Assembly (NCBI GenBank): GCA_023101725.1
Contig: JALJCO010001162.1
Span: forward strand, 413,419 to 477,418
DNA length: 64,000 bases
Origin: Atherinomorus stipes
Taxonomy: Eukaryota; Chordata; Actinopteri; Atheriniformes; Atherinidae
Direction: 5' to 3'
This document shows, in pieces, positions 24,496-36,963 of this stretch (position 1 is the stretch's first letter; the number at the start of each line of letters is the position of its first letter). Under the pieces are notes generated by a model. That model was given only the letters and a program-made list of their open reading frames with translations, had not been told where the DNA came from and made no database searches. The translations under genes and the position numbers were made by a program.

Positions 24496-25056
24496 AGGTT
24501 GAATATGGAATACGGACAGAACAGCAACATCACGTGTGTCTAGGTTGTAGTTGCAACTGCAGAAAAACAACTCCAGCTGCTGGGATGCCAGGCTTGCTGC
24601 CGAAACGCAAGTAACCAACAGTCTGCAGCATGTCCAACAAGTAACGCAGAGGAGTTTATAAAACGTTTATGTGGGTCCATTTAGTGTAGTCTTCACCTAA
24701 ATTTACTCCAGGTTTTGCTCTTCTTAGGTCACTCCTCCTCAGAAAGAGAAAACAATATCTCCAGGGCTCTGAAGCAGCTGCTTCACTCGTCGTCTCCACG
24801 GTTTCCCCATGTACCAGTCTGACTGTGACCAAAATATTGTTGCCACACAGAGATCGTATTTGGCAACCCGCAATGGCGGCGTGTATTGGCTTATAAACGT
24901 AAAATATAATGCCATTATGGAACCCGCTATAATTTATTTTATAATTACTTTTTAGGCTAAATATAATTTTTCTTGGAAATGATGTACTTTCATTCTGTAC
25001 ACCCCCGAACGACCTGTGGAGGTATTATTTATAAAAAAATGTTCCATATTCAACCT
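24496..25056. mobile_element. TTAA MITE family A, copy 1
   Basis: TTAA flanks both ends (24492-24495, 25057-25060). The termini are AGGTTGAATATGGAA and its complement TTCCATATTCAACCT, a perfect 15-bp inverted repeat. Copy 2 of family C shows the unoccupied target (CTTGAAGTTAAGGTTGTG at about 48500). The interior includes GCAGCATGTCCAACAAGTAA and CACACAGAGATCGTATTTGG and has no coding frame. Relative to copies 2 and 3 it lacks about 80-100 bp near 24660. Kolobok or piggyBac relatives use TTAA; the exact superfamily is open. Confidence 0.9.
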
Positions 25057-25082
25057 TTAAGGTCATGTCATCAGCACTTTAA

Positions 25083-25331
25083 GTTTAAGACTGAGATTAT
25101 GAAGATTAAATATTCTGCAGTATGTTACTATGTATCAATAGCTACAATTACATGGAAAATATTTCATACCCGATGAAACTTAATCTGATCAAAGATTCCA
25201 CCACTGACATGTTTACATGGATGTTAAATAAAAAGGGATCTGATCAGATCCTTTACATTAACAGATTTAAAACGATCATAACACTTTTGACATGTGCAAT
25301 GAACTAACTCGAAAGTCGCCCCCCCCCCCCC

Positions 25332-25367
<36 letters not shown>

Positions 25368-25964
25368 ATTTAGAACATTGACCATTGAAATGCTTAATAA
25401 TCCTTATCCAGATTCCAACAAAAAACATCCTGTTTTGTTTTTCTGCTGTTGCTATTTTTTCATTCTTCCCTGAAACTACATGTGCAGAAACAACATAGAC
25501 CACAGAGTCCAAAGCATTGCTATCAGATTTTTTTTTCCCTACTGTATCCGATCAGGAAAAAGTTTACACCACCGCTCTCAATTGGATTAAAAATTCTTTG
25601 AGGGAGAGATGTTGTTTATGCACTGCACTTTTTATTCTGATTGGACTAATATGCAGTACTGTTGATGTTAGGAAACCAGGTTGAAGGATTTAAAGCAGCA
25701 GAGCAGAGAGGAAAAGTTTTTCAACAGTTGAAAGATAGATCCAACAAATGAGGGCTAACAGATGGGAGAACACGTTAAACCAGAGGGCAACACAGAGATC
25801 ATAGTCAACACTTGTGTGCTACAAAGCAACACAAATGGATTACGAAGTATCTTGAGATTGAAACCAAAGATTTCAATTTCACAATGTCAGCTCTTCTTTA
25901 CCCTGCCTAGCTTAGCGGCTTATGCTAAATGTGTCACAATACGCTTTGATCAGAGTTTCAACAA

Positions 25965-25995
<31 letters not shown>

Positions 25996-27044
25996 GATCA
26001 AAAAAGAAAAGAAAGCAACTCCTTCACTGATTCTGTCTGACAATATTCTCTATAAAGGGGTTTAGAGTCAGTTTCTTACACAGCTGATACCCAACAGAAT
26101 GGAAGGTGACTATTGAAGACAGAAACCACAGACTCACAAAAAGTAAATCCAAAGTAATCCCAAAACTTTCAGGTACTGTAACAATTTCAGTGGGATATGT
26201 CTGGTTCTCTTACATGTTTTTCGCATTTTGCCGTATCAGTAGTCATCACCTGATAATTGAGCAAGGACTGCACCACAACAATCTGCATTAACTGATTTAC
26301 TGAGTTGAGAGGGAGGATGAGACGTGGGCATCAGGGGCGGCATTGTGATGAGCCAGGTGAGCGAGACTCAGAACAGGGGTGTCGTCCTAGTTCTTTCGTG
26401 TGACCTGGCTTATAGAATCCTCCCAAATGTTAAAACGGAGAGGTAGGAAAAAAGAGAAGCTCAGAGGAGTGGGAGAGGTGGAGAGAAAAAGAAAGGACAA
26501 AAAGGTAGATGGAATGAAGAGAGAAAAAGAAGACTAAAGGGGTAATGGATGAGGAGGGATGAGAGATAGGTCAAGAGGTAGGCGGGAGAAGAAAATACTG
26601 GATAAAAGGGACATTGAATGAATGCGATTGGGAAGGCAGAGTGGAAAGGGAACGGGTAACGTTGGGGTTGAGAGGCGTGTGATCGAAGGTGAGCTAGTGT
26701 GAAGAACTGGAAGGGCTGCTCTGCTGGTCGAGAATATGAGAAAGAGCTGAGGAGGTGAAGCGAGTATAAAAAGGTTCACCAGGTGACTGGAGATGTTGCT
26801 GAGGCCTGAACCTAAGTTAACCTATTAACTTTATTAAAAGGATCATTTTGAACAGTGTGCTTTTTTGGTGTTCCCATGATTCAAACCATGTTTTCTAGAA
26901 AAATGAAACACCACCCACCTCCCAGCATGAGGATGTGAATTCGAAGTTACCTCAACAGATAATGTTAACATGAAAACTAATTGTCCAAAAGTACATTTCC
27001 TGCTTTTATTTTTATTTTTTCCCATAAGAAAAACTAAAATCCTA
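25083..27044. other. Unassigned stretch with purine-rich strand and A28 run
   Basis: An A28 tract lies at 25963-25990. From about 26410 to 26780 the + strand is strongly purine-rich (GA-rich, few pyrimidines) with no coding meaning. No gene was recognised. Confidence 0.45.
25319..25366. repeat. C16 run followed by (CA)n microsatellite
   Basis: C at 25319-25334 runs directly into about 16 CA units ending at 25366. This is a plain simple-sequence repeat. Confidence 0.95.
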
Positions 27045-27049
27045 TTAAA

Positions 27050-27346
27050 AGCAACCCTTACCAATGTTGCATTGTTACACTATTTAAAATGTTATGAATA
27101 AGGTAGTGGAACTCTGAAATACAAGACAGACCCACCATTAATCAAAATAAGATATTATTCCAATCTCTAACCAACCCTCAACCAATCCTTGCAGTGGGGC
27201 CCACGCTTGATTGGCCAAGGGACCTGATCGTCAGATCTTTGCTTCTGCATTGGGAGGGTGGGGGGAGTCTTTGGAGTGAGGCAGGATTGTTTATATTCAA
27301 ATAATCTTGCTGTGCTTTCTGAGATGCAAGATCGGTAAGGGTTGCT
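27050..27346. mobile_element. Short MITE with AGCAACCCTTACC ends
   Basis: The ends are a perfect 13-bp inverted repeat (27050-27062 and 27334-27346). TTAAA flanks both sides (27045-27049 and 27347-27351), which can be read as a TTAA duplication plus one A. At 297 bp with no frame, it is a non-autonomous element. It is another TTAA-type insertion but unrelated in sequence to A-D. Confidence 0.7.
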
Positions 27347-27351
27347 TTAAA

Positions 27352-27865
27352 GGAACTGGAGATAAAAGATGGCTTTGAACCTTAACATATTGTATCATGT
27401 TCCCTCTTTCAAAAAAACAACTGACAGCAGATTCTGTTGTATATAATCTAATCAGATGAGTAAATTTGGACCTTGCTTTATTTGAAAAATAGTGATGGAA
27501 CTGGCGCCCCATAACGAAGGTTAACTCAGGATCCTTCTTGTATCCTGTTTCTTCTCTCAATCCCATCAACCAGTAAATCCAGTCGGATGTTGACACATTG
27601 TCTTCTCTTGTTCTGTCACTTTTTAATGTCCTCTTGGGTTTATTTGCTGAATTAGCCACAGTGCTGGTGCATGATGCAGTACTAGCAAAACGCAGCTGCT
27701 CCTAGCTAACACAAAAGGTATGAAGGGTGGTTTCTCTTCCCTGGGATGCTACAGGGCAATGACAGCTCCAGGAATCTGAATAATGAAATGACAGTGTACA
27801 ATCAGAAGAAGGGAATTTTAAGGTCAGAAACTTATGTGATATTGCTTTAACTGTTTTTAGCAAGG
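27352..27865. other. Unassigned stretch
   Basis: A 120-codon minus-strand frame (27297-27659) begins here but runs through the neighbouring MITE end, so it is not accepted as a gene. It contains SKFTHLIRLYTTESAVS, which may be part of an old repeat. Confidence 0.35.
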
Positions 27866-28665
27866 GCTTGGACTTTAACACATAAATTACGATTAATTCA
27901 TCACGAGAAAATTTATGCGTTAAAAATTTTAATGTATTTCATCGCAGTTTGCATTAGAAACAAAACCTTTGTCATGGCCGATTTTTGGTACACCCAATTA
28001 CACTGACGGACACGGCAAAACTCCATGACTTTGTTGCTATATTTAGCAATTTTTCAGACCCCCTCTGACAACTTTTTGTCTGAAGTAGCTTTCAAAAAGT
28101 CTAGTGAGATTTTCTGGTGTTATTAGAAACTTTTAAAAGACAGACTTGAAAGAACATGCCTTTACTTGCTTCTGTTAGCTGTGGGTGCTACCCAGGCCCC
28201 TCCCCCAACAGTAAACACTAAAAGGCTGCAGGAAGCATCAGCTGGAGACAACAGTAGATATTCACCTCTGCTTCATGAACCAGAAAAAACTCAAAGCTGC
28301 CACTGATCATCAGCTATTAATGCCTCTTAATGAAAGTGTGGACAGAAACATTTAAAAAAGTACAGTAATATGTTTCAGACTCTTGGTATACATTAACATT
28401 AGGTCTGTTTAGTTTTGGCAAGGGATAATTTTTTCCTACGTTTTTGAAAAGTTGAAATACAATTAATTGCATTTGGCCAGACAATAACAGAGTTTGAATT
28501 TACAATATTGATATGTGTCTATTATTTGATTCAGTTGTCTTTGAAAACCTATTTAAATAAAGAAAATGTTTCTTTTTGAGGCATTTTTTAAATGTGATTA
28601 ATCAAGATTAATTAATTACAAAGCCTCTAATTAGATTAATTTTGTTTAATTGACTCCCACTCATT
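27866..28665. mobile_element. Possible old DNA element with ATTAATT-rich ends
   Basis: The left end region (GGCTTGGACTTTAACACATA, then ATTACGATTAATTCAT) and the right end region (GATTAATCAAGATTAATT to TTAATTGACTCCCACTC) resemble a fish repeat whose ends are full of GATTAAT motifs. The inverted pairing is weak, so the borders are estimates. Confidence 0.35.
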
Positions 28666-29530
28666 GTTTTTAGATAAAAAAAAGTGTCCCTAACTCTTGA
28701 TTTTAAGACTTACAAGTAATCTGTTTAATTTTTAAGTCTGCTTCATGCGTTGACTATATACTACATTTTTATTTTTTTATTGCAAATTAAGAATAGAAAG
28801 TCATTGCTTGAAAAGAATGCAAATACATATTACCTATTTAACATCTGCACTGTTATTCATGTTGGATAAACGCACTTTTCTCTGGAGTTGGACAGTTCTA
28901 AAAACCTGTGCATGTCCTTTGAATGGCTGCCAACACATTGGAGGTGTTTAGATCAGGATACTGAACAGACTCCACGTGGAGTATCCTTATCTCTGCTCTC
29001 AGCTGCTCGTCTATCTGCCCCGGACCATCTGCCATTCATTTAAATAAATACTACAGGTTGTTAGCTTGTCTTTGGTTGAAAACCTGCCACAGGTCTTTTG
29101 GATTTTGGCTTCATGTCTGAGTGCTCTGGGGAAGACACTATCAGGAGATAAAAACAAACATCTGCTGCTTTCTCTCAGGTGTATGAACTTGAAGTACATC
29201 ATATTTACAAAAGAGGGAGAAACGTTGGTTTGTTTTCTCTCACACAGACTAATAACCAGTGGAGATGATGAAACCACATGAAATGAAAAGTGATTAAATA
29301 TATTCAAGACTAAAAACAACAAAACTGCTTTTGACTTCCGCATACAATATTGTCTGTGGATGTCAAAGGGATTTTACGGGGAGGCAAGTTTCCACTAATG
29401 AACAAGTCTACCAAGGTTCAGGGACAGCGCGAACACGGTGAAACCCAAATGTGTCAAGTTTGTTGTCTGCAACTAGAGGCATGAGTTGGACTAATGAAAT
29501 ATAAAAAAAGTAAGTGTAGGATACAAACAA
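28666..29530. other. Unassigned stretch
   Basis: Nothing recognised. Frames at 29011-29343 on both strands overlap and look like chance. Confidence 0.45.
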
Positions 29531-30004
29531 AAGCCCCGTTTCCACCCGCGGGTCTGGGTCGGGTCGGGCCAGGCCGCGGGTGGGTTTTGGTATGGATGTG
29601 TTAATTTCACGTTGCGTCCCCACAGCAAACTGTACCCTTACTCTGGAGGCGGAGTATCAACCAGATAGCGCTGCTACGTGATCGCGTGACATCATTGCCG
29701 TGCAACACCTTTTAACCAAAGCACCACACCAAATGTGACAGAAACAAAAGGAGTCACCCCTGCTTTGTTTTTACGCTGGGTGATGTTTGAAGTGACGGAG
29801 TTTTCAACAAATCAACGGATTGCTGTGTATTAGCTCCACCTCTTTGGTCTGGATCGGTTAGATCAGTACTCCTACCGAAGGGTACCAAAAAAGTAGGCCG
29901 GATCGGGTCGGATATACTGTAAGGGTACCCGTCCTAGTTTTTATCTGTGAGGACACAAAAAAACGTGGACTGATCCAGCCCAACCCGACCCAGACCCGCT
30001 AAAA
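29531..30004. mobile_element. Inverted-repeat element with CGGGTCTGGGTCGGG arms
   Basis: GCGGGTCTGGGTCGGGTCGG at about 29548 pairs with the complement of CCCAACCCGACCCAGACCCGC at about 29977. Further in, both arms hold AAGGGTAC motifs. The span of about 470 bp has no gene. The ends are not exact enough to define a target duplication. Confidence 0.5.
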
Positions 30005-32618
30005 GTTATATATTCATCATTTCTCTCAGGACCTGCACTCTTTTAAGTGTAGGCTGCAATGCCATCTGGTTTTGACCTTTGACACCTGATAATTGGTGTC
30101 ACAATGTGAGATTTTCTTATCTGCTGTTTTATATGTGGTTTTATGAGTTTTAAATTTTACACTTTTTTGTGTACAGTGTCTTGATTAACCAGTTATTGTA
30201 AAGCCTTTTATAAATATAACTTGATTTCTAACTCCAAGGCCCAAGTCATTTAATCTTTTATCCATATCACCAAGCTCTATCCTTTTTTTGCATGCTCACA
30301 CCAGAGGCTACAGTGTTCTGACTCATTCTGGGATGGAGGGATTGGGCAAGGTAATGTAAAGGGACTACATGATCCTTGAAACATCACAGTCAACACGTAG
30401 TTAAAGTGATTGCATCCCATGTGTCCAATTTCACACTCCATGTATTTGAGACAGGAAGGAGAGACCTAAACACTTGATCATGAGCTGAGTTGAGGCAGCC
30501 AGGAGAACAGATAAATTTTATTGTAAAAGTACTGGTAGGATGCAAGGACCTATACAAGAACCAAAACTGAACAGGACCCACTCTAACTAAACAACTACTC
30601 AGCAACACACCAGCTGATTTATACTGAGGGTTGAAAGAGAGAGGGTGAGGTTAGGCCGGGTGTTTCTTTAGTTTGATGTCAGAAAGAAAAGGTCTTGCTG
30701 GCGAAAGGTTTTGTGGTAGTTTGAGGCCGTTTGTGGTGGTTTTTGCTACGAGGCCTTGAGGTGAAATAAACAATTGTTTTTTGGGCGATGGGTCTGAGCT
30801 GTTTGCTGAGGGCAGAAGTTCTAGCGACCAATCAAAACGCATACGCAGATCACATGACAAGGCATAAAATACCCAAAACACTAGACTGTATTTGCACTGG
30901 GTTATTGTCGGTTTACAGAAAAGAGTTTTGTTGATTGTTGACTAAAAAACAAAAACTTTCTCGCAATGTATCAAATATTCTATAAACTAATCTGCTCTTT
31001 TCTAGTCAGTATGTTTTGAAGCCATTATTATTAATAAAGATTTCCTTTACATGTAGAGTTGCAGCCTACAGTATGTGTGGCTGAAGCTCCAAATATTTTC
31101 TGAATAGCCCAACATCTAGAAACAGAGGAAAGATAAAAGAACCAAAACTCATTCCAATCATGTATTAAACCCTAATAATGTTATAAGTGTTAAAATTAAA
31201 CAGAGTTGGTTTGTCTGTTTTATAAGCACCATGTTTAAATTGCTACTGAGACTGTCTGTGACGAGATGAGTGATGAGAGAGGGGGCACCGGGCTGACAGC
31301 AGGCTGGGTTCTCCAGTGGTCCTTGAAAGCTACTGTCCTGTTAATTTTTTTGTTTCCTGCTAACAAACAACTGCTGACGTACCATAATATTTGGTAAGGT
31401 CAATTTCTGGTTTCTGAAAGATTGGAATAACCTGTTACACGCGTGAGCTGAGTTCTCGTATACAGGATACAAACAAGTGGAATATCCAAATAAACCGCAA
31501 CGCATGGAGAACGTCGGACATTAGTATGTGCCATTTCCACTTCTTCCTGTATCCAAGACAACAGCAATAGCAGCAGTAGGCAGATAATGACCCAATTAAA
31601 AATATCTCACTTCGGTCCTTTCTACTGTCCGTAAAACACAATAAATGCACGTCTTTCACCACTGTAATGAAAATTTTGTTCACTTCTCGCTCCAAAAATG
31701 TGGTGTGATGCATCTTGGTTGCGCCATGTTTGTTTATTTCTTGTCATGTATTTCCAGTAGATTTCACGCATACAAGTATTTCCTGTAGGCTACTCAAAAG
31801 AAGAGTCCTTACGGGTAGAACATCCGCAGAACCCAGGGGTAATATTCAGGTCTTTAAAAACCATAATATGAGCATATTTGGGTATTGGTGTTTACATACC
31901 CGTGCACAACCAGATTACTGCTAATATTCCGGTTATGAAAGTTTATTGGCTGCATGTAAACATAGTCATTGAAGTTGATCTCCTCAACACCCTGTGCACA
32001 AGATATTTATTTGGGCCCGGTGAGTGCAAGCAAGGCAACAGCTAAAACCTGCTCAAGGACCGGACTTGAGAACCCTGACCTACAGTATGATATCCAGTTG
32101 TTGTCTAGAACAGGTTTTTCCTCTGTTATGAAAGTGCAAGTGTGGCTGGAAGTATTTAAAAAGAAGATCTGTTAAATAATGCTGTTCTGTGAAGAAATAG
32201 CATGATAGGCTAGCATGATTTCAGTTATTTTACAGGATGTGTATAAAACATTATTCTGAGGCTCAGTTTGCAGATTGTTTGTAGAGACATAAGGGGCCTG
32301 ACCGACACAAATACTTGTTTCTCACTTGAAGCTGTTGGTTATTAAGATTTTTTTTTAAACACCTCCAGTTGTTTTTTCCAACAGTGAATGTAATTACATT
32401 TGCACGATAAAATGAACATCCATCAGTCAAAGGGTGGGGGGGATGTGGAATGTTTGGTTGGCAGATTAATCTATGAAATATGTGCGTGTTTGTATGAATG
32501 TTTCCACCACAAGCTGAAAAATCTGCCATGCTGGGAGGATTGCTAGAGGTTAAAGTAGGGTCTGCAGAGGAAGACAGAAAGCTCCCTAATTCCTTATAAG
32601 CCAAGGCAGAAGTGGTAT

Positions 32619-32660
<42 letters not shown>

Positions 32661-33134
32661 CCTTTGCTGCTCTCCCTCAGGAGTTAACCATTGAAATCTG
32701 TGTGTGTGTCTGTGTGTGGCCACCTGCTGAGCAGTGCATAGCAACTACACTGGGATTTTGGCATCAATACTTCAGGGTCTGTCTGATAAGCTTGGCCTAC
32801 AGAGAGAAACCAGACCAAAATAACCCAGAGAAAGAGAAGGATGTCTACTGTTGAAGAAGGAAAAACACTTCAGGAGAAAGACAAAACAACAGCGGAACGG
32901 GCACAAATTTAGATTGTTCCCAAAAAGCTCATGTTGTTTTGACTTTTGTCATTTCCCATTTAAAAATAACATTTGAGAAGTGAATCTTAAAGGGGTGTTG
33001 TTTTTGTTTAGTATTTGTTCCCACTAATACTGGTTTTAAATGGAAGGTGAGTAATCAGGACAACAGATGCTGCCATGTTTTTCTTGTGGTATTTTAAAAG
33101 ATAGGAAGGTTAAAGTTCCCCTGAAATGAGTCAT
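30005..33134. other. Mostly unassigned, with an AT repeat and repeat fragments
   Basis: An (AT)n run lies at 32624-32657. The part at 31400-31970 resembles a fish MITE but no clean ends were found; it holds a 92-codon minus-strand frame (31435-31713) of no known family. A short piece at 32045-32082 (CTCAAGGACCGGACTTGAG) is a right-end fragment of the hAT MITE family. No host gene was recognised. Confidence 0.4.
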
Positions 33135-33303
33135 AGGGTGTCCAGAGTTGGTCCTTGAGGGCCGTCGTCCTGCAGGTCTTCACTGTTTCTCTGCTTTAAC
33201 ACACCACACCTGACTGATACTAAATGGATCCAACAGCCTATGCAGATGCAGTTCTCAGGTGTGTTGGAGCCGTGATGCATAACCCCCCCCCCCCCCCCCC
33301 CCC
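33135..33303. mobile_element. hAT-type MITE fragment ending in a C21 run
   Basis: GTGTCCAGAGTTGGTCCTTG, CTAAATGGATCCAACAGCC and CAGGTGTGTTGGAGC place this in the same family as 12638-12852. The right end is replaced by a 21-base C run (33283-33303). Confidence 0.65.
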
Positions 33304-34226
33304 GACAAGTTTCACAGACATTTCCGGTTTATTTCCACAGTCACCAAATTTTCTGCTAAGCGCCTCCGGTCGAGTAAAATCTGTTTATTTAAATTGAATA
33401 GTGATGTCTCTAAAATGGTAACATTCTCATGTAGAAGGTGTTTTATTACTTCCTCACCTGCTACAAGATTGAACTGGGAGGCTAATATGATGAAACGGCC
33501 TAATGCTACAATTAACAACATATTTTTGTACTTTGCTGAGTCTATGTCTTTGAACAGGAATGCCATAGACTTACATAGCGATTGATAGCGACACAGCTGG
33601 TTGTGTGTTGGTAGCCGACACAAACATGGCAGTTGAGTGTCCATGAAGGCGGATGTTCAACCAAGTCATTGTCTGAATGATTTTTGTCAGAAGGCTTGGG
33701 TGGTGGTTACGGAGGATGGAGAGGTGAAGACTGCGGGCTGCTCCTGTATAGCTGGACCCGCTCTGTCATGCAGCCATGCAGTTGCCGTCCTATGGTAAGT
33801 CCGCTCACTTTACAAAGTATATATTTATTTGCTTTCACAAGCTGTTGATACCACGTACGGCAGAATATGTCCCAGAACCCTTGTTGGGTTTCACAATATT
33901 TTTCAATCATTGAGGCCGGGCACCCTTCATATGTGTGTTGTTTACCATGCGTATGTCATCAGTGTAAAATACTCTGTAACCGTGGTAACCGGAAGTCCTT
34001 AGCAGAAACTAGCAGACATGGCGGCTCCCATGGTTCTGTCCATGAAACTTGTCTATTATTTGCGTCCCAACCATGACATTGACACTGAAATTTTCACAAT
34101 TGGTACACAACCATGATTAAAGTGGTAAAGAAAAAAAGATAATTCTTTTAATCAAGATATTTTGACATTTCAAGCATTCTTGAGTCCCCTGGTGCTGTGG
34201 GGTCCCCGAGACACCAGTCAGGGCTG
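33304..34226. other. Unassigned stretch
   Basis: A 110-codon minus-strand frame (33312-33644) has no recognisable domain. Short blocks such as GCCGACACAAACATGGCAG hint at an old DNA element but no ends were defined. Confidence 0.4.
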
Positions 34227-34478
34227 GGCCTTTCTGTATGGAGGTTGCATGTTCTCTGTGGCTTCTCTGGGATGAAACTACTCCGGTTTCATCCCACAGT
34301 TCACAAACATGCATGTTAACTGGTCGCTCAAGTGGTGAGTGTGAGTGGTTGTTTGTCTCTGTGTTGGCCCTGTGATGGACTGGTGACCTGTCCAGGATGT
34401 ACCCTGCCTTTTGCCTGGCAATTCCTTGGATAGGCTGCAGCCCCCTGCATTTCAATAAGTGGATGGACAGAAAAATAA
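34227..34478 (+). repeat. Dispersed fish repeat, non-LTR-like 3' segment
   Basis: The text GGAGGTTGCATGTTCTC, then TCACAAACATGCATG, then GACTGGTGACCTGTCCAGG and TTGGATAGGCTGCAGCC matches a very common fish repeat that normally ends in a GGATAAGCGG-like block; here the end is AATAAGTGGATGGAC. A second, inverted piece lies at 58816-58890. The LINE family is not certain. A LINE-like tail (34500-34545) follows. Confidence 0.65.
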
Positions 34479-34545
34479 GGCTAAACAGTTTCTGAAATGA
34501 AATGAAAAATACCTTTTTAATCCCAGAGGGAAAATTCAATAAATT

Positions 34546-35355
34546 ATAAAACTACTGATAGTGAACTCTGTCTGAGGAATAAAATCTGTAAATCTTTGGT
34601 GTGTACTACATGTGTGTACATTGCGTAGTGATTTCATTGATTGCAATGCTCAGAGCAGTTGTGTCCCAGGCAACATGGTTTTAATGCTGTTTATTTCCTT
34701 GCTTTTAAACTCAGGTGTCATGACACATATGAGCTGGGGTGTCTTGTGTTTTGCTGCAGTTACTGGATTGACGTTATTTCCTATGATCTCTTTCTCACCC
34801 AGAAAATGTTGAAATGGACTGTGTGACGTAGTAACAATATCTGAAATATTACAGGTAATTATGTGATGCTTGACTTCATTCTTTTGGGTTTTGCTGTTGT
34901 TACTTGCATTAAAAAATCATATGCTTCGCCTCTAGAGTAACGGGTGTTAGACCCCTGTTCTTCTACACTGAGCTTTGCACCTTAATATATAATGCAACAA
35001 TGATCAAAAAGACTGTTCTTAGAGGTATGAGTAGACACAGTCAAGGTGGAACATGAGTGGAAGCAACGTGTTCATTTTTGCTTCAGCGTCACAGTTCCTT
35101 TTCTATGCTCAGGTAGCTGTCGAGAACGTGGAGAAAGAGAATACTAAAAAGATGAAATTCAGTGAACAAACTAAAAAGCTTCAATTTGTGTTACTGATTC
35201 ATGAGATCCACCTCCAGTTTAATCTACTTCGATGCAGTGAAAGTCCTAAAGATGGATGAACTGCGGGTGTGTGTGTGTGTTAGAGGGGGTGTTACTGAAT
35301 AATTCAACTGTTCTGTCCAAATTCTGTGGTGAAGCCAGGCAGAAAGAGGACAACA

Positions 35356-35394
<39 letters not shown>

Positions 35395-36960
35395 TGGGAA
35401 GGTCAGACATGTTAGGGGGGATTTAAATGGGATTTCTTTTTTCCTTTAGCTTTAAGAAGGTGCAGTGGAGACAGCGGTGAAACTAGGTCAAGGAAATGGG
35501 TGAAGGTGAGTGTATCCCTCAACAAATTACACACACAAAGACGGTCGGTTGGAAGCCCTCAATGATGGAAGGATCACTTCGAAAAGAGTTATTTATTTAT
35601 GGTCTGATAAAAGCATCTTTTGTGTGATTCCTTTTTCTCTTTTTTCCTTTTTTTTTTCTTTCTAGAAAAAATCCTTGAATTGCTGGGACCCCATGAATCT
35701 GCTAAGATACAACAGCTTTAGATGTTTTTCTTTTTTTAATTGTACATCTTGACTGTGAAATGCTGTATCATGCAACAATGCACCCCGTTGCCAAGCCAAC
35801 AGTATCCATGGATGTGGTACTAAAGTTCGGTGAGGCTTTCTCTTTTGTCCGATTTGCAATCTTAGAGATGGGACAAGCTTTAATCAGGAGAAAGCAGATT
35901 ATTTTTCCCATGATCTGATTTAAATGAACTGTCCAGAATGGAGACATGAGTGAGAGGACACAGGAAACTAGAATAGGTAATGTGAGACCCAGAGAATAGG
36001 TTTGATGTTATGAAACGTCTTTGGAGTCAGAGGGTTAGCCTGAAGACGCCATCAGCTGATCAAACTTTTTCATCAAACAATTTATGATGATAAAGAGTAG
36101 ATTTGATGGATGCATCAGTGCAGCAGGGCAGAAATCATTGTTTGACTGGTTAACAGACGCAATTTATGAGCTGTGTTTAATCTTTTTTTCCTCCCCCTTA
36201 TCTGGGTGTCCAATAATTAAAGCTGAGAAATGTGTAAATGAGAACAGCTGAATGATGAGCTTGGCTGTATTAAAACACATTGTGAGCAGGAGGTGAAAGA
36301 TTTGAGACAAAAGAACCAGTCTAGGGTTTCCCATTTCCTAATGATTTTTGTGGGCTGGATGTGATTGATTGCTCATAGACAAAAGCATTGGTATCTTTCT
36401 TATTCTTCTTTTTGTCTAGTTTTAAATAACCAAACCTTCAGATTACTCGTGTTCCTTTCTTTTTCTACGACCAGCTAAACTCTGCAGAGCGATTACTTTT
36501 TAATACATCCCAGGGTTTAAAAAAAAATTGCCAGTTAGATAACTTGTGTGATTATTCATGAAAGGAATATAATTAGATGTAACATCAGGCTCTGTCAAAA
36601 ACAAAGCATCATGTTGCTCTGCAGATGCAGCAAGTAGACAGTAAACAAGACAAACTTTGCAGCTTAAATACTCCCCCCAGACTGGATGTATACATTTCAT
36701 ATGTGGCGTGTAGACTGTGAGGTGTAGATAACGTTTATTGACAAATGAAACCAAAGCATAAACTCTCTAATGGCCAATTTAGAATCAACGGTTTACTTAA
36801 CAAGCTTGTTCTCAGACTGCGAGGGGAACTTGGAGTACCCAGAAGGGGCTTTCAGCTGGTCTTGGTTCTCATTTTGGTCCTGGCACTGGATCTGTTTTGG
36901 AGTTTGGTACCAATGAGGATGGGTTTATTACGCCTAGGAAAACATGAACAGCTTGTAGAT
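34546..36960. other. Unassigned stretch with TG microsatellite
   Basis: A (TG)16 run lies at 35361-35392 and a shorter one near 35265-35280. A phrase near 35520-36040 reads like unique sequence. No gene was recognised. Confidence 0.45.
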
Positions 36961-36963
36961 CTG

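Larger units (their letters stand above)
22881..25078. mobile_element. TTAA element family C, copy 1, with two insertions
   Basis: TTAA flanks both ends (22877-22880 and 25079-25082). The termini are inverted repeats: AGTGCTGATGACA on the left, its near complement TGTCATCAGCACT on the right. Copy 2 at 47943-48532 shares both ends and about 500 bp of interior, for example ATGATCTATGTAACAGAAAC and GGATATTTACGTAAATACAC. Copy 1 additionally carries a SINE (23331-23604) and a family A MITE (24496-25056). It also keeps about 750 bp of interior (23640-24390) that copy 2 lacks. No transposase was recognised. Confidence 0.85.

Noticed and set aside
27297..27659. 120-codon minus-strand frame
   Set aside because: It runs across the end of a MITE (27334-27346) and has no recognised family.
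33312..33644. 110-codon minus-strand frame as a gene
   Set aside because: No domain, no paralogue known to me and no splice or UTR context; it probably belongs to an old repeat.
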